Assembly (NCBI RefSeq): GCF_014647875.1 | Contig: NZ_BMQA01000016.1 | Span: forward strand, 112,483-176,482 | Direction: 5' to 3' | Source of the DNA: Streptomyces brasiliensis | GTDB lineage: Bacteria > Actinomycetota > Actinomycetes > Streptomycetales > Streptomycetaceae | DNA length: 64,000 bases | Part shown: positions 51,625 to 59,813 of the stretch, in pieces | How the letters are laid out: every line of letters starts with the position of its first letter | How positions within the stretch are numbered: the stretch's first letter is position 1 | Translations under genes and position numbers: made by a program | Notes under the pieces: generated by a model | Database searches by the model: none | What the model was told of the DNA's origin: nothing | Seen by the model: the letters and a program-made list of their open reading frames with translations, nothing else

Positions 51625-52503
51625 ATGAGCATCGACCACACCTGGTACCTCACCGAAGACCTGGACGACTTCCTTTCCCGGGCGGGCGGCTTCCTGCGGT
51701 CGCGTCCCGCTCTGCACACGGTCCCGCTGACAGTGACCGAAGCGCTGCGCACGCGCGGACTGTATGTCTACGGCCCACAAGCGCCCCTCTTCGGCGTGCT
51801 GGAGGACGGCGACACGGGCAAGGTCCGGGCGACGCTGCTGCAGACGCCGCCGTACCCGCTGGGCGTGACGGCGCTGACGGCGCGGGAGGCGGAGGCGCTG
51901 GCGACTCACCTCCACGTACTCGGCCATCCGCTGTCCGGGGTGTCGGCGGTGCGTGACACGGCGGAGGCGTTCGCGGGGGCCTGGGAGCGGTTGACCGGGG
52001 AGCCGGTGAACGTCCACCAGCAGCAACGGCTCTACCGCCTGGGAGGGTTGACGACCCCCGAGCCGGCACCGGAGGGACGTGCGAGGCTGGCCGAAGACCG
52101 TGACCGAGGCCTGCTGGTGCGCTGGATCGAGGAGTTCTGCACAGCCGTGGGACAGCCGGGCCTGCTGTCCCCCACCGAGTGGACCGACGCCCGCCTGGCC
52201 CACGACGGCGTCACGCTCTGGGAGACCTCCGACGGCACCCCGACGGCCATGGCGAGCCTGACCCCGAGCGTCGGGGGACAGGTCAGGGTGGCCGCGGTCT
52301 ACACCCCGGCGGGCCTGCGCGGCAGGGGCTACGCGGGGGCGGTCACGGCGGAGGTGAGCCGGAGGGCCCGGAACGCCGGGACGGACGAGGTACTTCTCTT
52401 CACGGACCTGGCCAACCCGACGAGCAACGGCCTGTACCAGCGGATCGGGTACCGGGGCGTCGCGGACTTCACGATGTACGACTTCGGAGGCGGTGGGAGT
52501 TGA
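51625..52503 (+). CDS. GNAT acetyltransferase, two-domain
   Basis: A 292-residue protein. The C-terminal GNAT domain has VAAVYTPAGLRGRGYAGAVT and FTDLANPTSNGLYQRIGYRG; the N-terminal half is a degenerate GNAT-like domain of the kind seen in many actinobacterial homologues. It lies 39 bp after the previous acetyltransferase and may be co-transcribed. Substrate unknown. Confidence 0.85.
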   Translation: MSIDHTWYLTEDLDDFLSRAGGFLRSRPALHTVPLTVTEALRTRGLYVYGPQAPLFGVLEDGDTGKVRATLLQTPPYPLGVTALTAREAEALATHLHVLGHPLSGVSAVRDTAEAFAGAWERLTGEPVNVHQQQRLYRLGGLTTPEPAPEGRARLAEDRDRGLLVRWIEEFCTAVGQPGLLSPTEWTDARLAHDGVTLWETSDGTPTAMASLTPSVGGQVRVAAVYTPAGLRGRGYAGAVTAEVSRRARNAGTDEVLLFTDLANPTSNGLYQRIGYRGVADFTMYDFGGGGS

Positions 52504-52663
52504 GAGCCGGCCGTCGGCTGGTGGCGGCCGCCCGCTTCTTGGCCGGTGTCGTGCTTCCACCCGCCGGGGTCGAATCCGTGGGGAAAGTCAGGTGCAACGT
52601 CTCCTGGGTCCCGGCGCACTGAGTGAGTGAAAGGCATTTCCTTCACGATGAGGAGACTCACGG

Positions 52664-53860
52664 ATGCGTTCGTGGACAAGCGCGGCGGTGGCGACGGCGA
52701 TGGTGCTCGCCGGCCTGACGACGGTCGGTACGGCTACGGCGGCCACCGCCGAACCTCAGGGCTCGGTCCTCACGGCGGAGCCCCTGCCCACCATCGGCGG
52801 CGATCTGCTCGACTCCTACCAGGTGAACGACCACACCACCTGGGCCTTCGGCATGCACCGGGGCGTCGAGCAGTCAGACACGCCGCTGCTGCTGAGCAAG
52901 GACGACCGGGACGGACAGGGCTGGCGCGAGGTGCCGTTGCCTGCCTACTCCGGTGACCCCAACGAACTCCACGGCGCCTCCGCGGTGCCGGGGTCGGACG
53001 GCGACGACGCCTGGCTGGTCGGCATGTCCGACAGTGTCAACCTGCACGGGCTGCTCACCGAGCACTGGGACGGGCAGGCCTGGCAGACAGTCACCGCGCC
53101 GCTGCCGGAGTCGAGCCACTTCGGCAACCTCACGTCGGTCTCGGCGATTGCCAGTGACGACGTGTGGGCGGTCGGCTGGGCCGACGTCGTCGACGGCAAG
53201 GTGCCCGACCCGGACAAGCCGGGCGCGTGGATCACCACCGAGCACCGGGAGGGTCTGGCAGAACGCTGGGACGGTTCGGCCTGGCAGCGCGTGGCACTTC
53301 CGGACGCGGCGGACTTCTACGCGATCAGCGTGGTCAGCCGGGGAGCGGACGACATCTGGGTGGGCGGGTACACCGGCGAGGACACCCCCGCGCTGAAGCA
53401 CTTCGACGGACAGAAGTGGTCGTCCGTCGACCTGCCCTCGACCGGGGTGAACGGCGAGATCTACGACATGGCGGTCGACCAGGACGGGTCGCTGTGGGCC
53501 GCGGGGCGGACTTTGCTGAAGGAGTCGGACACCGGGCATGCGCTGCTGTTGCATCAGGTGGGCGGGGTGTGGAGCAAGGTGGGCACTCCGCCCGTGCTGC
53601 GGCTGATCAAGAAGCTCGTGCCCACGCCGGGCGGGGTGGCCGTCGCCGCGGAGAACCGTAACTCCGGTGACTCCTATGCGATGCGGCTGGACGCCGGCCG
53701 GTGGGGCCGGCCTGCCCTTCCGTCGGCCGACGGGCAGGTCCGTTGGATCAACGGGCTCTCTGTCGCCCCCGGCGGGCGGCTGGATGTGGTCGGGGCGGTT
53801 GCCGACGCCGGCGGGGACCCTGACACCCAAAAGCCGCTCGGATACTCCGGGAAGCTCTGA
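52664..53860 (+). CDS. Secreted beta-propeller-like protein
   Basis: A 398-residue protein with a Sec signal peptide (RSWTSAAVATAMVLAGLTTV, probable Ala-x-Ala cleavage near residue 27-30). The mature part has repeated W-containing blades such as DDVWAVGWAD, DDIWVGGYTG and GSLWAAGRTL, alternating with W-DG-W hairpins, suggesting a Kelch/BNR-like propeller. No catalytic motif. GAGGAG precedes the ATG. Function unknown; an extracellular binding role is likely. Confidence 0.78.
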   Translation: MRSWTSAAVATAMVLAGLTTVGTATAATAEPQGSVLTAEPLPTIGGDLLDSYQVNDHTTWAFGMHRGVEQSDTPLLLSKDDRDGQGWREVPLPAYSGDPNELHGASAVPGSDGDDAWLVGMSDSVNLHGLLTEHWDGQAWQTVTAPLPESSHFGNLTSVSAIASDDVWAVGWADVVDGKVPDPDKPGAWITTEHREGLAERWDGSAWQRVALPDAADFYAISVVSRGADDIWVGGYTGEDTPALKHFDGQKWSSVDLPSTGVNGEIYDMAVDQDGSLWAAGRTLLKESDTGHALLLHQVGGVWSKVGTPPVLRLIKKLVPTPGGVAVAAENRNSGDSYAMRLDAGRWGRPALPSADGQVRWINGLSVAPGGRLDVVGAVADAGGDPDTQKPLGYSGKL

Positions 53861-53870
53861 CGGCTGCGCC

Positions 53871-53921
53871 GGCTGGGTGGGTCCTTGCGTGCCTCCGCGG
53901 CTCGGTCGGACCCACCCAGCC
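53871..53921. terminator. 14-bp inverted repeat terminator
   Basis: GGCTGGGTGGGTCC (53871-53884) pairs perfectly with GGACCCACCCAGCC (53908-53921) across a 23-nt loop, ten bases after the propeller-gene stop. It can serve the convergent oxidase gene as well. Confidence 0.8.
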
Positions 53922-54034
53922 GCGCGGTTCCCCGCGTCCCGCCGGAAGCGAAGTGCGAACGCGCCCTGCCGGAAGTGGTGACGGTGCGGCGGCCGTAGCC
54001 GAAGGTGAGCTCGTCGATCTGCGGACCTTCCGGC

Positions 54035-54703
54035 TCACGGCCACAGCAACGATCGACGCCAGCCCTCCGCCATTCTCCGGTACAGCACCCGTACGTGCCT
54101 GCGATCCGGGTCGCCCTGGAAGAACTCCACCTCCTCCGGGGCAAGTCGGTACAAGGTCCACGTCGGGGACGGCGTCGCCGGGTTCGCCCTCGCCCTCTCC
54201 CACGCCGCCTCCGACTCCCGCCTCAGCTCCTCCACCGAACCCAGCACTCCGCTCTGTCGCCCCGTCAGCGCCGCCGCCAACGCCCCCGTCGACCGCGCGT
54301 GCAGGTCCGCCTGGCTCTCCGCCGACGGCGCCGACGTCACCGGCCCCCGCACCCGCACCTGACGGCCCAGCACCGGCCAGTAGAACCCCAGCGCCGCGTA
54401 CGGGTGCGCGCTCAGTTCCCGGCCCTTGCGGCTCGTCGCGTGCGTCGCGAACGCCCAGCCCTCCTCGTCCGCGCCGTGCAGCATCACGATCCGTACGTCC
54501 GCCCTGCCCCCCTCGTCCGTGGTCGCCAGCGACATCGTGTGCGGTTCCGGCTGCCCCGCTGCCACCGCCTCCGCGAACCACCTCGTGAACAATGGGAGCG
54601 GAGCCTCCGGTGCCGTCGCCGGGTCGAAGGGCCGTAGCTCCGTCACCCCCGGCGCCCACACCCGCAGTGACCTCAGGAGCTGATCAAGATCCGTTGCTGC
54701 CAT
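54035..54703 (-). CDS. Pyridoxamine 5'-phosphate oxidase-family protein (PdxH-like paralogue)
   Basis: A 222-residue FMN-binding split-barrel protein: PHTMSLATTDEGGRADVRIV, ATSRKGRELSAHPYAALGFY, and C-terminal VEFFQGDPDRRHVRV in place of the usual VEFWQGRxxRLHDR. The changed C-terminal motif suggests it is not a normal PLP synthase. True pdxH is at 19129-19800. GATACT lies six bases before the ATG and no ribosome binding site is seen, so it may be leaderless. Confidence 0.82.
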   Translation of the reverse strand: MAATDLDQLLRSLRVWAPGVTELRPFDPATAPEAPLPLFTRWFAEAVAAGQPEPHTMSLATTDEGGRADVRIVMLHGADEEGWAFATHATSRKGRELSAHPYAALGFYWPVLGRQVRVRGPVTSAPSAESQADLHARSTGALAAALTGRQSGVLGSVEELRRESEAAWERARANPATPSPTWTLYRLAPEEVEFFQGDPDRRHVRVLYRRMAEGWRRSLLWP

Positions 54704-54854
54704 GCGCCGAGTATCGCTCCGGCCTCCCGCAGGGATGCGCAAGCTGCACCATCGGCACCCCGTGCAACAACTCGGCGGCCACGAACTCCCCACCTCCGGT
54801 GCCCCGGCCCGCCAGGTCAGCGGGTAAGTGCCGGCGGCCGAGGCGTGCAGTTCG
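54704..54854. other. 151-bp gap without a recognisable gene
   Basis: Lies between the PdxH-like gene (minus) and the tail of an XRE regulator (plus). The missing N-terminal part of that regulator should have been here; I see no homology to it. Confidence 0.4.
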
Positions 54855-55004
54855 GTGTTCGTGGCGGTGCGCGGCGGCAGTAAGTTGCTGTACGAGCCGG
54901 AGCAGGTGAGCGAGCTGTTCGACCTCTTCGGCGTGCTTTCGGGCTCATGCGCTTCCCCTCAGGAGTCCATCGCGCTCATCGAGAGGAAGGCAGGGCAACT
55001 GTGA
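54855..55004 (+). pseudogene. C-terminal remnant of an XRE/DUF5753 regulator
   Basis: The frame VFVAVRGGSKLLYEPEQVSE followed by FDLFGVLS and ESIALIERKAGQL matches the end of DUF5753-type XRE regulators. The helix-turn-helix and most of DUF5753 are absent. Its stop overlaps the GTG of the DUF397 gene (GTGA), the usual pairing of these two families. Confidence 0.7.
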
Positions 55005-55099
55005 ACTCCAGCGAACTGGCCTGGTTCAAGTCCGGCTACAGCGGCAACGAGGGCGGCGAATGCCTTGAGATGGCCAAGACCCCGCACGCCGTCCGATGA
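55001..55099 (+). pseudogene. DUF397 protein, shortened to 32 residues
   Basis: Begins MNSSELAWFKSGYSGNEGGE and ends EMAKTPHAVR. DUF397 proteins usually continue about 30 more residues (VRDSK... segment). The frame is cut short by TGA, which overlaps the start of the next gene (ATGA). In intact loci the XRE/DUF397 pair works as a small regulatory or antitoxin-like module; here both halves are damaged. Confidence 0.7.
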
Positions 55100-56430
55100 C
55101 TCCTCGCCCCCTCGTCGCCGTCCTGCTGCTCCTCGTCGGCCTGACCGCCTGCTCCGGCGGTCCAGGAGCAACGGCATCCCCGGCCACCGGCATCTCCGCC
55201 CCGAAGGTCTTCTACCTGCCCCCGCACGGCGACACGGCAGGCCCGCACAACAAGGTGCCGTTCCACCTGAAGGCCGAGGACCCGGACGTCCTCAACGGTG
55301 GTGGGCCGGCCGATCACCGGCTGACGATGGACCTGGTGGGGGCCGAGGGGGCGGTTCGGCTATGGGTGAAGAGTGGGCACGGGTGTCGCGGGAGCGACAC
55401 GCACGTGGTCTGCACCGTCCAGGGACAGTACGACAGTTGGGTCGGCTCGGACCGTGTCTATCCCACGGCCACGAAGGACGGTGAACCCGGCGACTCGGCG
55501 GTGATCCGGTTCTCCTTCGCGACGAAGGAGGGGAAGACACTCACGACGCGTACCCGGGTCGTCGTCGGCGAGCCCGTACCGAGGTTGCGGGTCGCCCCGG
55601 CCCTGGACCACATACACCCCGGCGCCGACGTCGCCACCACCGTCACCGTACGCAATACCGGCGAGGTCCCGGTGCGGGGACTCGGGCTCATGGTGCACTC
55701 GGGGGACAACACCGAGTTCCGCCGGCGCTACTCGAACTGCCGTTACCCGCCCCAGCAGCACGGCCGGGCGGCCGTCTGCCGCTTCCCCGGCCTGCGTATC
55801 GCGCCCGGTGAGACCGTCACCCTGCGGCCCTCCCTGCCGCTGCGTGCCGGGAAGACACGGATCTTCAGCGAAGTGACCCAGGAGGTCTGGCCGCTGGACG
55901 TCGGACCGGCGAAGTACAGCGCCGTACCGGACAACGGCGACCCGGGGGACGGGCCGGCGCTCGAGGCCGTCCGCGTCCCGGCCCGCACGGACGGCGCGAC
56001 CTTCGTGAACGGCCCGATCCGCACGCTCGTCGGCCTGGACCTGCACGCCGACTACCGGGTGACCGTGAACGAGCTGCACGTCGGCAAGAAACGCGAACTG
56101 CGCCTCACGGTGCACAACGACGGGCCCGGAGACCCAGGTGCCACCGGCCGGTTGCGGTTCACGCCGCCACCCGGTGCCGTCGTACGGGCGCAGCCCATGG
56201 AGGCCATCGACGACGACGTCTACGAGCCGGCCTGCCCGCTCGAGGACGACGGCAGCTACAACTGTCCGCTCTACGTGCTCGAGCCGGGTGCCACGCGGAC
56301 CTACAAGTTCACCCTAGACCTTGCCGAACCGGGCACCGGTCTCGTCGCCCTTCGCGCGAAGGCGCTGGAAGCCGACGGCGTCGATCCCGAACCCGGCGAC
56401 AACACCGCCAACGTGGTCGTCCTGCCGTGA
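55096..56430 (+). CDS. Secreted lipoprotein with DUF11-like repeats
   Basis: A 444-residue protein. The signal peptide RPLVAVLLLLVGLTAC ends in the lipobox LTAC, so it is lipid-anchored outside the membrane. The mature part contains two or more Ig-like/DUF11-type domains (VATTVTVRNTGEVPVRGLGL, ELRLTVHNDGPGDPGATGRL, PGDNTANVVVLP) and three Cys pairs. Its ATG overlaps the DUF397 stop, probably by chance after truncation. Function unknown. Confidence 0.75.
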   Translation: MTPRPLVAVLLLLVGLTACSGGPGATASPATGISAPKVFYLPPHGDTAGPHNKVPFHLKAEDPDVLNGGGPADHRLTMDLVGAEGAVRLWVKSGHGCRGSDTHVVCTVQGQYDSWVGSDRVYPTATKDGEPGDSAVIRFSFATKEGKTLTTRTRVVVGEPVPRLRVAPALDHIHPGADVATTVTVRNTGEVPVRGLGLMVHSGDNTEFRRRYSNCRYPPQQHGRAAVCRFPGLRIAPGETVTLRPSLPLRAGKTRIFSEVTQEVWPLDVGPAKYSAVPDNGDPGDGPALEAVRVPARTDGATFVNGPIRTLVGLDLHADYRVTVNELHVGKKRELRLTVHNDGPGDPGATGRLRFTPPPGAVVRAQPMEAIDDDVYEPACPLEDDGSYNCPLYVLEPGATRTYKFTLDLAEPGTGLVALRAKALEADGVDPEPGDNTANVVVLP

Positions 56431-56434
56431 CCGG

Positions 56435-56815
56435 TCACCGGCCGAGCACCACCGTCCCCGCCGTGCAGAACCAGCCCCCGGTTCCGGACGCCACCCCGAT
56501 CCGGGGCAACTCCGCGCCCTGCACGCGCACTTGGCGGTCACCCGCCTCCCCGCGAAGCTGCCTTACCGCCTCCACCAGCAGGAACAGCCCCCGCATCCCG
56601 GGATGTTGGGCCGACAGTCCGCCCCCGTCCGTGTTCACGGGCAGCTCACCGCCCCGTACCGCCAGCCGCCCCTTCTCCACGAACGCCCCGCCCTCGCCCT
56701 TCGCGCAGAAGCCCAGGGCCTCCAGCGTCACCAGCGTCATGTACGTGAACGCGTCGTAGATCTCCGCGAAGTCGATCTCCTCCGGGCGCACCCCGGCCCG
56801 GTCGAACGCCAGTCC
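56435..56815 (-). pseudogene. SCP2-type thiolase/lipid-transfer protein, 5'-truncated
   Basis: The last ~125 residues of a thiolase-like protein: LAFDRAGVRPEEIDFAEIYD, TLEALGFCAKGEGGAFVEKG, and the glycine-rich end GGLSAQHPGMRGLFLLVEAV. The N-terminal two thirds, including the nucleophilic cysteine, are missing. Family members pair with DUF35 proteins such as the one at 50536. Homology stops near 56815, where a truncated acyl-CoA dehydrogenase begins on the other strand. Confidence 0.78.
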
Positions 56816-57333
56816 GTGATGCCGAGGCCGAGGTGCTGGGCACGGAGGATGCGCAGGACAGCCTCTCCGCCCTCCCCGCCCTCTCCGCCCTCGGCGACGC
56901 CGTCGCCGCCGTGCTCGCCGCCGAGGCCGTCGGGGCCGCCGGGCGGGCTCTGGACCGGACCGTCGAATACGTGGGGCAGCGTGAGCAGTTCGGGCGGGCG
57001 ATCGGGTCCTTCCAGGCCGTGAAGCACCGGCCGGCCGATGTGTATGTGCAGGTGCAGGCCGCGCGGTCGGCGGCGTACTACGCGGCCTGGGCGACCGTGC
57101 ACGGCGAGCGGGTGGGGCCGCTCGCGCTCGCGCAGGCGCTGGAGGCGCTGCGGACGGCCGCGGGTGAGGGGATCCAGCTGCGCGGCGAGATCGGGTTCAC
57201 CTGGGAGCACGACGCGCATCTGTACTTCAAGCGGGCCGCGGGGGACGAGCTGCTGTTCGGGCCCGTGCATCGGCTGCGATCCCGTGCGGCCGACGCGGTG
57301 GGGCTGTTCGGCACGGGCACGGTGGCCGTCTGA
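56812..57333 (+). pseudogene. Acyl-CoA dehydrogenase remnant C, 5'-truncated
   Basis: Carries only the C-terminal helical domain: AAVLAAEAVGAAGRALDRTV, REQFGRAIGSFQAVKHRPAD, LRGEIGFTWEHDAHLYFKRA. The N-terminal half (about 200 residues) is missing. The reading frame is otherwise open and its stop overlaps the next ATG. A GTG at 56833 could start a 166-residue product, but without the flavin-binding core it should be inactive. Confidence 0.78.
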
Positions 57334-57809
57334 TGGCCGCCCCAGGTGTGCGTCTGGTGCAGGCCGTGACCGCCACGCGCGCCTTCGCCAAGGTTGCCCC
57401 GCACGTCGTTCCGGTGCTCGATCGCGCCGTCCACCGGCTCACGCGCGGACGGTTCCTGCTCAGCGCGCTCATGCTGCCGGGCGTCATCCTCACGTCCACC
57501 GGCGCGCGCAGCGGGCTGCCGCGGCGTACTCCTCTCGCATGCATGCCCGAGGACGGCGGGCGCTCCTGGCTGCTGGTCGGGTCCAACTTCGGGCGGACCG
57601 GCCATCCCGCCTGGACGCACAATCTCCTCGCCCGTCCCGACGCCTCCGTCAGCTGGAAGGGCGAGGACATCGCGGTCCGGGCCGTGCTGCTGACGGGGGA
57701 GGAGCGGGACGCGGCCTGGCAGGAGCTGGTGGTGTTCTGGCCGCCGTATGCCACCTACCAGGCGCGGGTGGCCCGGAAGCTACGGATCTTCCGGATCGTA
57801 CGGACGTAG
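57333..57809 (+). CDS. Deazaflavin (F420)-dependent nitroreductase-family oxidoreductase
   Basis: A 158-residue DDN-family split-barrel protein: VILTSTGARSGLPRRTPLAC, SWLLVGSNFGRTGHPAWTHN, ELVVFWPPYATYQARVARKL. The pattern matches F420H2-dependent reductases that act on quinones and enoyl-type substrates. Coupled to the acyl-CoA dehydrogenase remnant upstream (ATG overlaps its TGA), so it belonged to the same operon and is now its only intact gene. Confidence 0.85.
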   Translation: MAAPGVRLVQAVTATRAFAKVAPHVVPVLDRAVHRLTRGRFLLSALMLPGVILTSTGARSGLPRRTPLACMPEDGGRSWLLVGSNFGRTGHPAWTHNLLARPDASVSWKGEDIAVRAVLLTGEERDAAWQELVVFWPPYATYQARVARKLRIFRIVRT

Positions 57810-58433
57810 TCACGACAGGGTCGCCAGGCGCTCCACCAGCAGAAACGCGCCTATGCCGAGCATGGCCGCGCCCGATGTGCGGGTCACCGCGCGGGCCGCC
57901 GCGGGGCGGGCGGTCAGTACGGCGCGGGCGAGGACGCCGGCCGTGAGGTAGACCGCGGCGCAGGCGGCCATGTGCAGGAGGCCGAGCGTCGCCGTCTGCA
58001 TGGGGACGGGCAGGTGGTCGCCCCGGACGGTGAGGAACTGCGGGAGCACGGAGAGGTAGAGCAGCAGGCCCTTGGGGTTGAGGCCGCTGATCGCCGCGCC
58101 GCGCAGGAAGACGCGGCGGGCGTCCGTGCTCAGGGCGTCGTCGGCGCCCGGCGCCGCAGGCCTGCGCAGCACGGCCCACCCCAGCCACACCAGATACCCC
58201 GCCCCGGCCACCGTCAGGGCCGTCAGGAGTACCGGCGAGCCCGCGACCAGCACCGCCAGGCCCGCCGTCGCCAGCGCCGTGTGCAGGCCGTAGCCGGAGA
58301 CCAGGCCGGCCACCGCTGTGAGCACCGACCGGCCGCGCAGCCCGGCGGCGATCGTGTACGCCCAGTCGGCGCCCGGTACGCAGACCAGCAGCAGGTCGAC
58401 GGCGAGGAAGGAGAGGAGGGTCGCGGAGTTCAT
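57810..58433 (-). CDS. LysE/RhtB-family amino acid exporter
   Basis: A 207-residue protein with about six hydrophobic segments: VDLLLVCVPGADWAYTIAAG, VSGYGLHTALATAGLAVLVA, GAAISGLNPKGLLLYLSVLP. The asparagine-proline-lysine segment is typical of LysE/RhtB. TAATGT upstream of the ATG at 58433 suggests a leaderless transcript; ATG 58451 is an alternative. It is divergent from an Lrp gene, a classic exporter/regulator pair. Confidence 0.87.
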   Translation of the reverse strand: MNSATLLSFLAVDLLLVCVPGADWAYTIAAGLRGRSVLTAVAGLVSGYGLHTALATAGLAVLVAGSPVLLTALTVAGAGYLVWLGWAVLRRPAAPGADDALSTDARRVFLRGAAISGLNPKGLLLYLSVLPQFLTVRGDHLPVPMQTATLGLLHMAACAAVYLTAGVLARAVLTARPAAARAVTRTSGAAMLGIGAFLLVERLATLS

Positions 58434-58495
58434 GATGGGGACATTAGGCATGAACAGCCCGAAAGTGTTCCCGAAGTTTGCTCATGGTCGTGCTC

Positions 58496-58518
58496 TATGG
58501 GGGAAAATCTTCCCTATG
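58496..58518. promoter_or_regulatory. Palindromic operator candidate over the Lrp start codon
   Basis: TATGGGGGAAAATCTTCCCTATG is an imperfect dyad (TATGGGGGAA against TTCCCTATG) that includes the ATG of the Lrp gene. It would suit autoregulation and control of the divergent LysE gene. Confidence 0.5.
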
Positions 58519-58995
58519 GACGACGTTGATCGGAAGATTCTTGCCGAGCTTCAGCAGGACGGGCGGCTGACCGTGACCGAGCTGGCCGCGCGGGTGCGGC
58601 TGAGCGTCTCGCCGTGCCACCGGCGGTTGCGGGAGCTGGAGCGGTCCGGGGCGATCCAGGGGTACCGGGCCGTCGTGGATCCGGTCGCGGTCGGGCTGAC
58701 CTTCGAGGCGCTGGTCTTCGTGTCCATGCGGCAGGAGGACCGGGACACGGTCGCCGAGTTCGAGCGGGCGGTCGGCGAGGTGGAGCACGTGCTGGAGGCC
58801 TCGCGGCTGTTCGGCGACCCGGACTATCTGCTGCGGGTGGCCACGGCCGACCTCGCCGCCTTCCAGCGGCTGTACGACGAGCGGCTGGCGACGCTGCCGG
58901 GGGTGCAGCGGCTGACGTCCACGCTCGTGATGAAGCACGTGGTGCGGGACCGTCCGCTGCCCGCACAGCACGACAGGCGGCAGTCCACTGTGTGA
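58516..58995 (+). CDS. Lrp/AsnC-family transcriptional regulator
   Basis: A 159-residue regulator: N-terminal helix-turn-helix (MDDVDRKILAELQQDGRLTV, AARVRLSVSPCHRRLRELER), then the RAM ligand-binding domain with VAEFERAVGEVEHVLEASRL and GDPDYLLRVATADLAAFQRL. Amino acids are the expected effectors. It probably controls the divergent LysE-type exporter through the site at 58496-58518. Confidence 0.9.
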   Translation: MDDVDRKILAELQQDGRLTVTELAARVRLSVSPCHRRLRELERSGAIQGYRAVVDPVAVGLTFEALVFVSMRQEDRDTVAEFERAVGEVEHVLEASRLFGDPDYLLRVATADLAAFQRLYDERLATLPGVQRLTSTLVMKHVVRDRPLPAQHDRRQSTV

Positions 58996-59043
58996 ACCAC
59001 CGCCTGCCAGACAGGACTTGAGGACCCGGAAAGAGAGCCGGGG

Positions 59044-59691
59044 TTATTTCGTCGGCTTCTTGCCGGTCACGCCCAGGTGCACCAACAGGGCCAGGTTCGG
59101 CTTGAGTTCGGCCTGTTTGACGCCCCAGCTCTGGAAGCCCTTCTGGTGCGCGGCCACCGCGGCCAGCATCGCGACCAGCGAGCCCGCGACCGCCGCCGGG
59201 TTCACGTCCTTGTCGACCCTGCCCTTGGACTGCAACTCGGCGATGGATTCGGACAGGGAGCTGTTCACCGAGTTGAGGATCTTCATGCGGATCTTGTAGA
59301 ACCGTTTGTCCCCCTCGGCGGCACCGAGGTCGACCACGCGCAGGATGGCGTCGTTCTTGCGCCAGAACTCCAGAAATCCGTCCACGAGTTCCTGCGCGGC
59401 CTGCCAGCCGGACTTGCCGGCCCAGGAGCGCCCTGCGACCAGTTCGGTCAACCCGGCGCCCTCGGCGGCCATTTCCTCCGCGATCTCCAGGACGGCACCT
59501 TCGACGTCCGGGAAGTACTGATAGAAGGTCGCGGGTGAAGTGCCCGCCTTCCGGGCGACATCGATGACCTTGACGTCCCGGTAGGGGGAGGAGCTGAGCA
59601 TCTCGCTGAGGCAGTCGAGCAGCTTCTGCCGGGTCGCCTGCCCACGCCGGCCGGCCACGCGGCCGTCGACGGTACGCACTTGTCCTGTCAT
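59044..59691 (-). CDS. TetR-family regulator, candidate controller of the CTGACG regulon
   Basis: A 215-residue regulator: helix-turn-helix at about 18-65 (RGQATRQKLLDCLSEMLSSS, ARKAGTSPATFYQYFPDVEG), then an all-helical ligand domain (AAVAGSLVAMLAAVAAHQKG). The ATG lies inside a 15-nt palindrome that matches CTGACG-N3-CGTCAG at 10 of 12 positions. It is the only TetR gene in the 38-64 kb region. Acyl-CoA or steroid-like ligand is plausible, not shown. Confidence 0.85.
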   Translation of the reverse strand: MTGQVRTVDGRVAGRRGQATRQKLLDCLSEMLSSSPYRDVKVIDVARKAGTSPATFYQYFPDVEGAVLEIAEEMAAEGAGLTELVAGRSWAGKSGWQAAQELVDGFLEFWRKNDAILRVVDLGAAEGDKRFYKIRMKILNSVNSSLSESIAELQSKGRVDKDVNPAAVAGSLVAMLAAVAAHQKGFQSWGVKQAELKPNLALLVHLGVTGKKPTK

Positions 59692-59699
59692 GCCGTCAG
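59685..59699. promoter_or_regulatory. CTGACG-type palindrome over the tetR start codon, site 7 (weak)
   Basis: CTGTCATGCCGTCAG (minus strand CTGACGGCATGACAG), 10 of 12 conserved positions. It contains the ATG of the tetR gene, so binding would give autorepression. Confidence 0.4.
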
Positions 59700-59813
59700 C
59701 TTACCGAGGGGTGATCGGAGCGCGATTCGGCCGACTGCAAATGGGGTGCATGGGTGTACGGAGGGTGGTGTTCCTGGTCTGCGGCGTGCGGCTCGCGCGG
59801 CTACTTTGGCGGC

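Noticed and set aside
53953..54637. Pro/Thr/Ser-rich plus-strand frames opposite the PdxH-like gene
   Set aside because: Produced by the reverse complement of Gly/Ala/Glu codons; no start signal.
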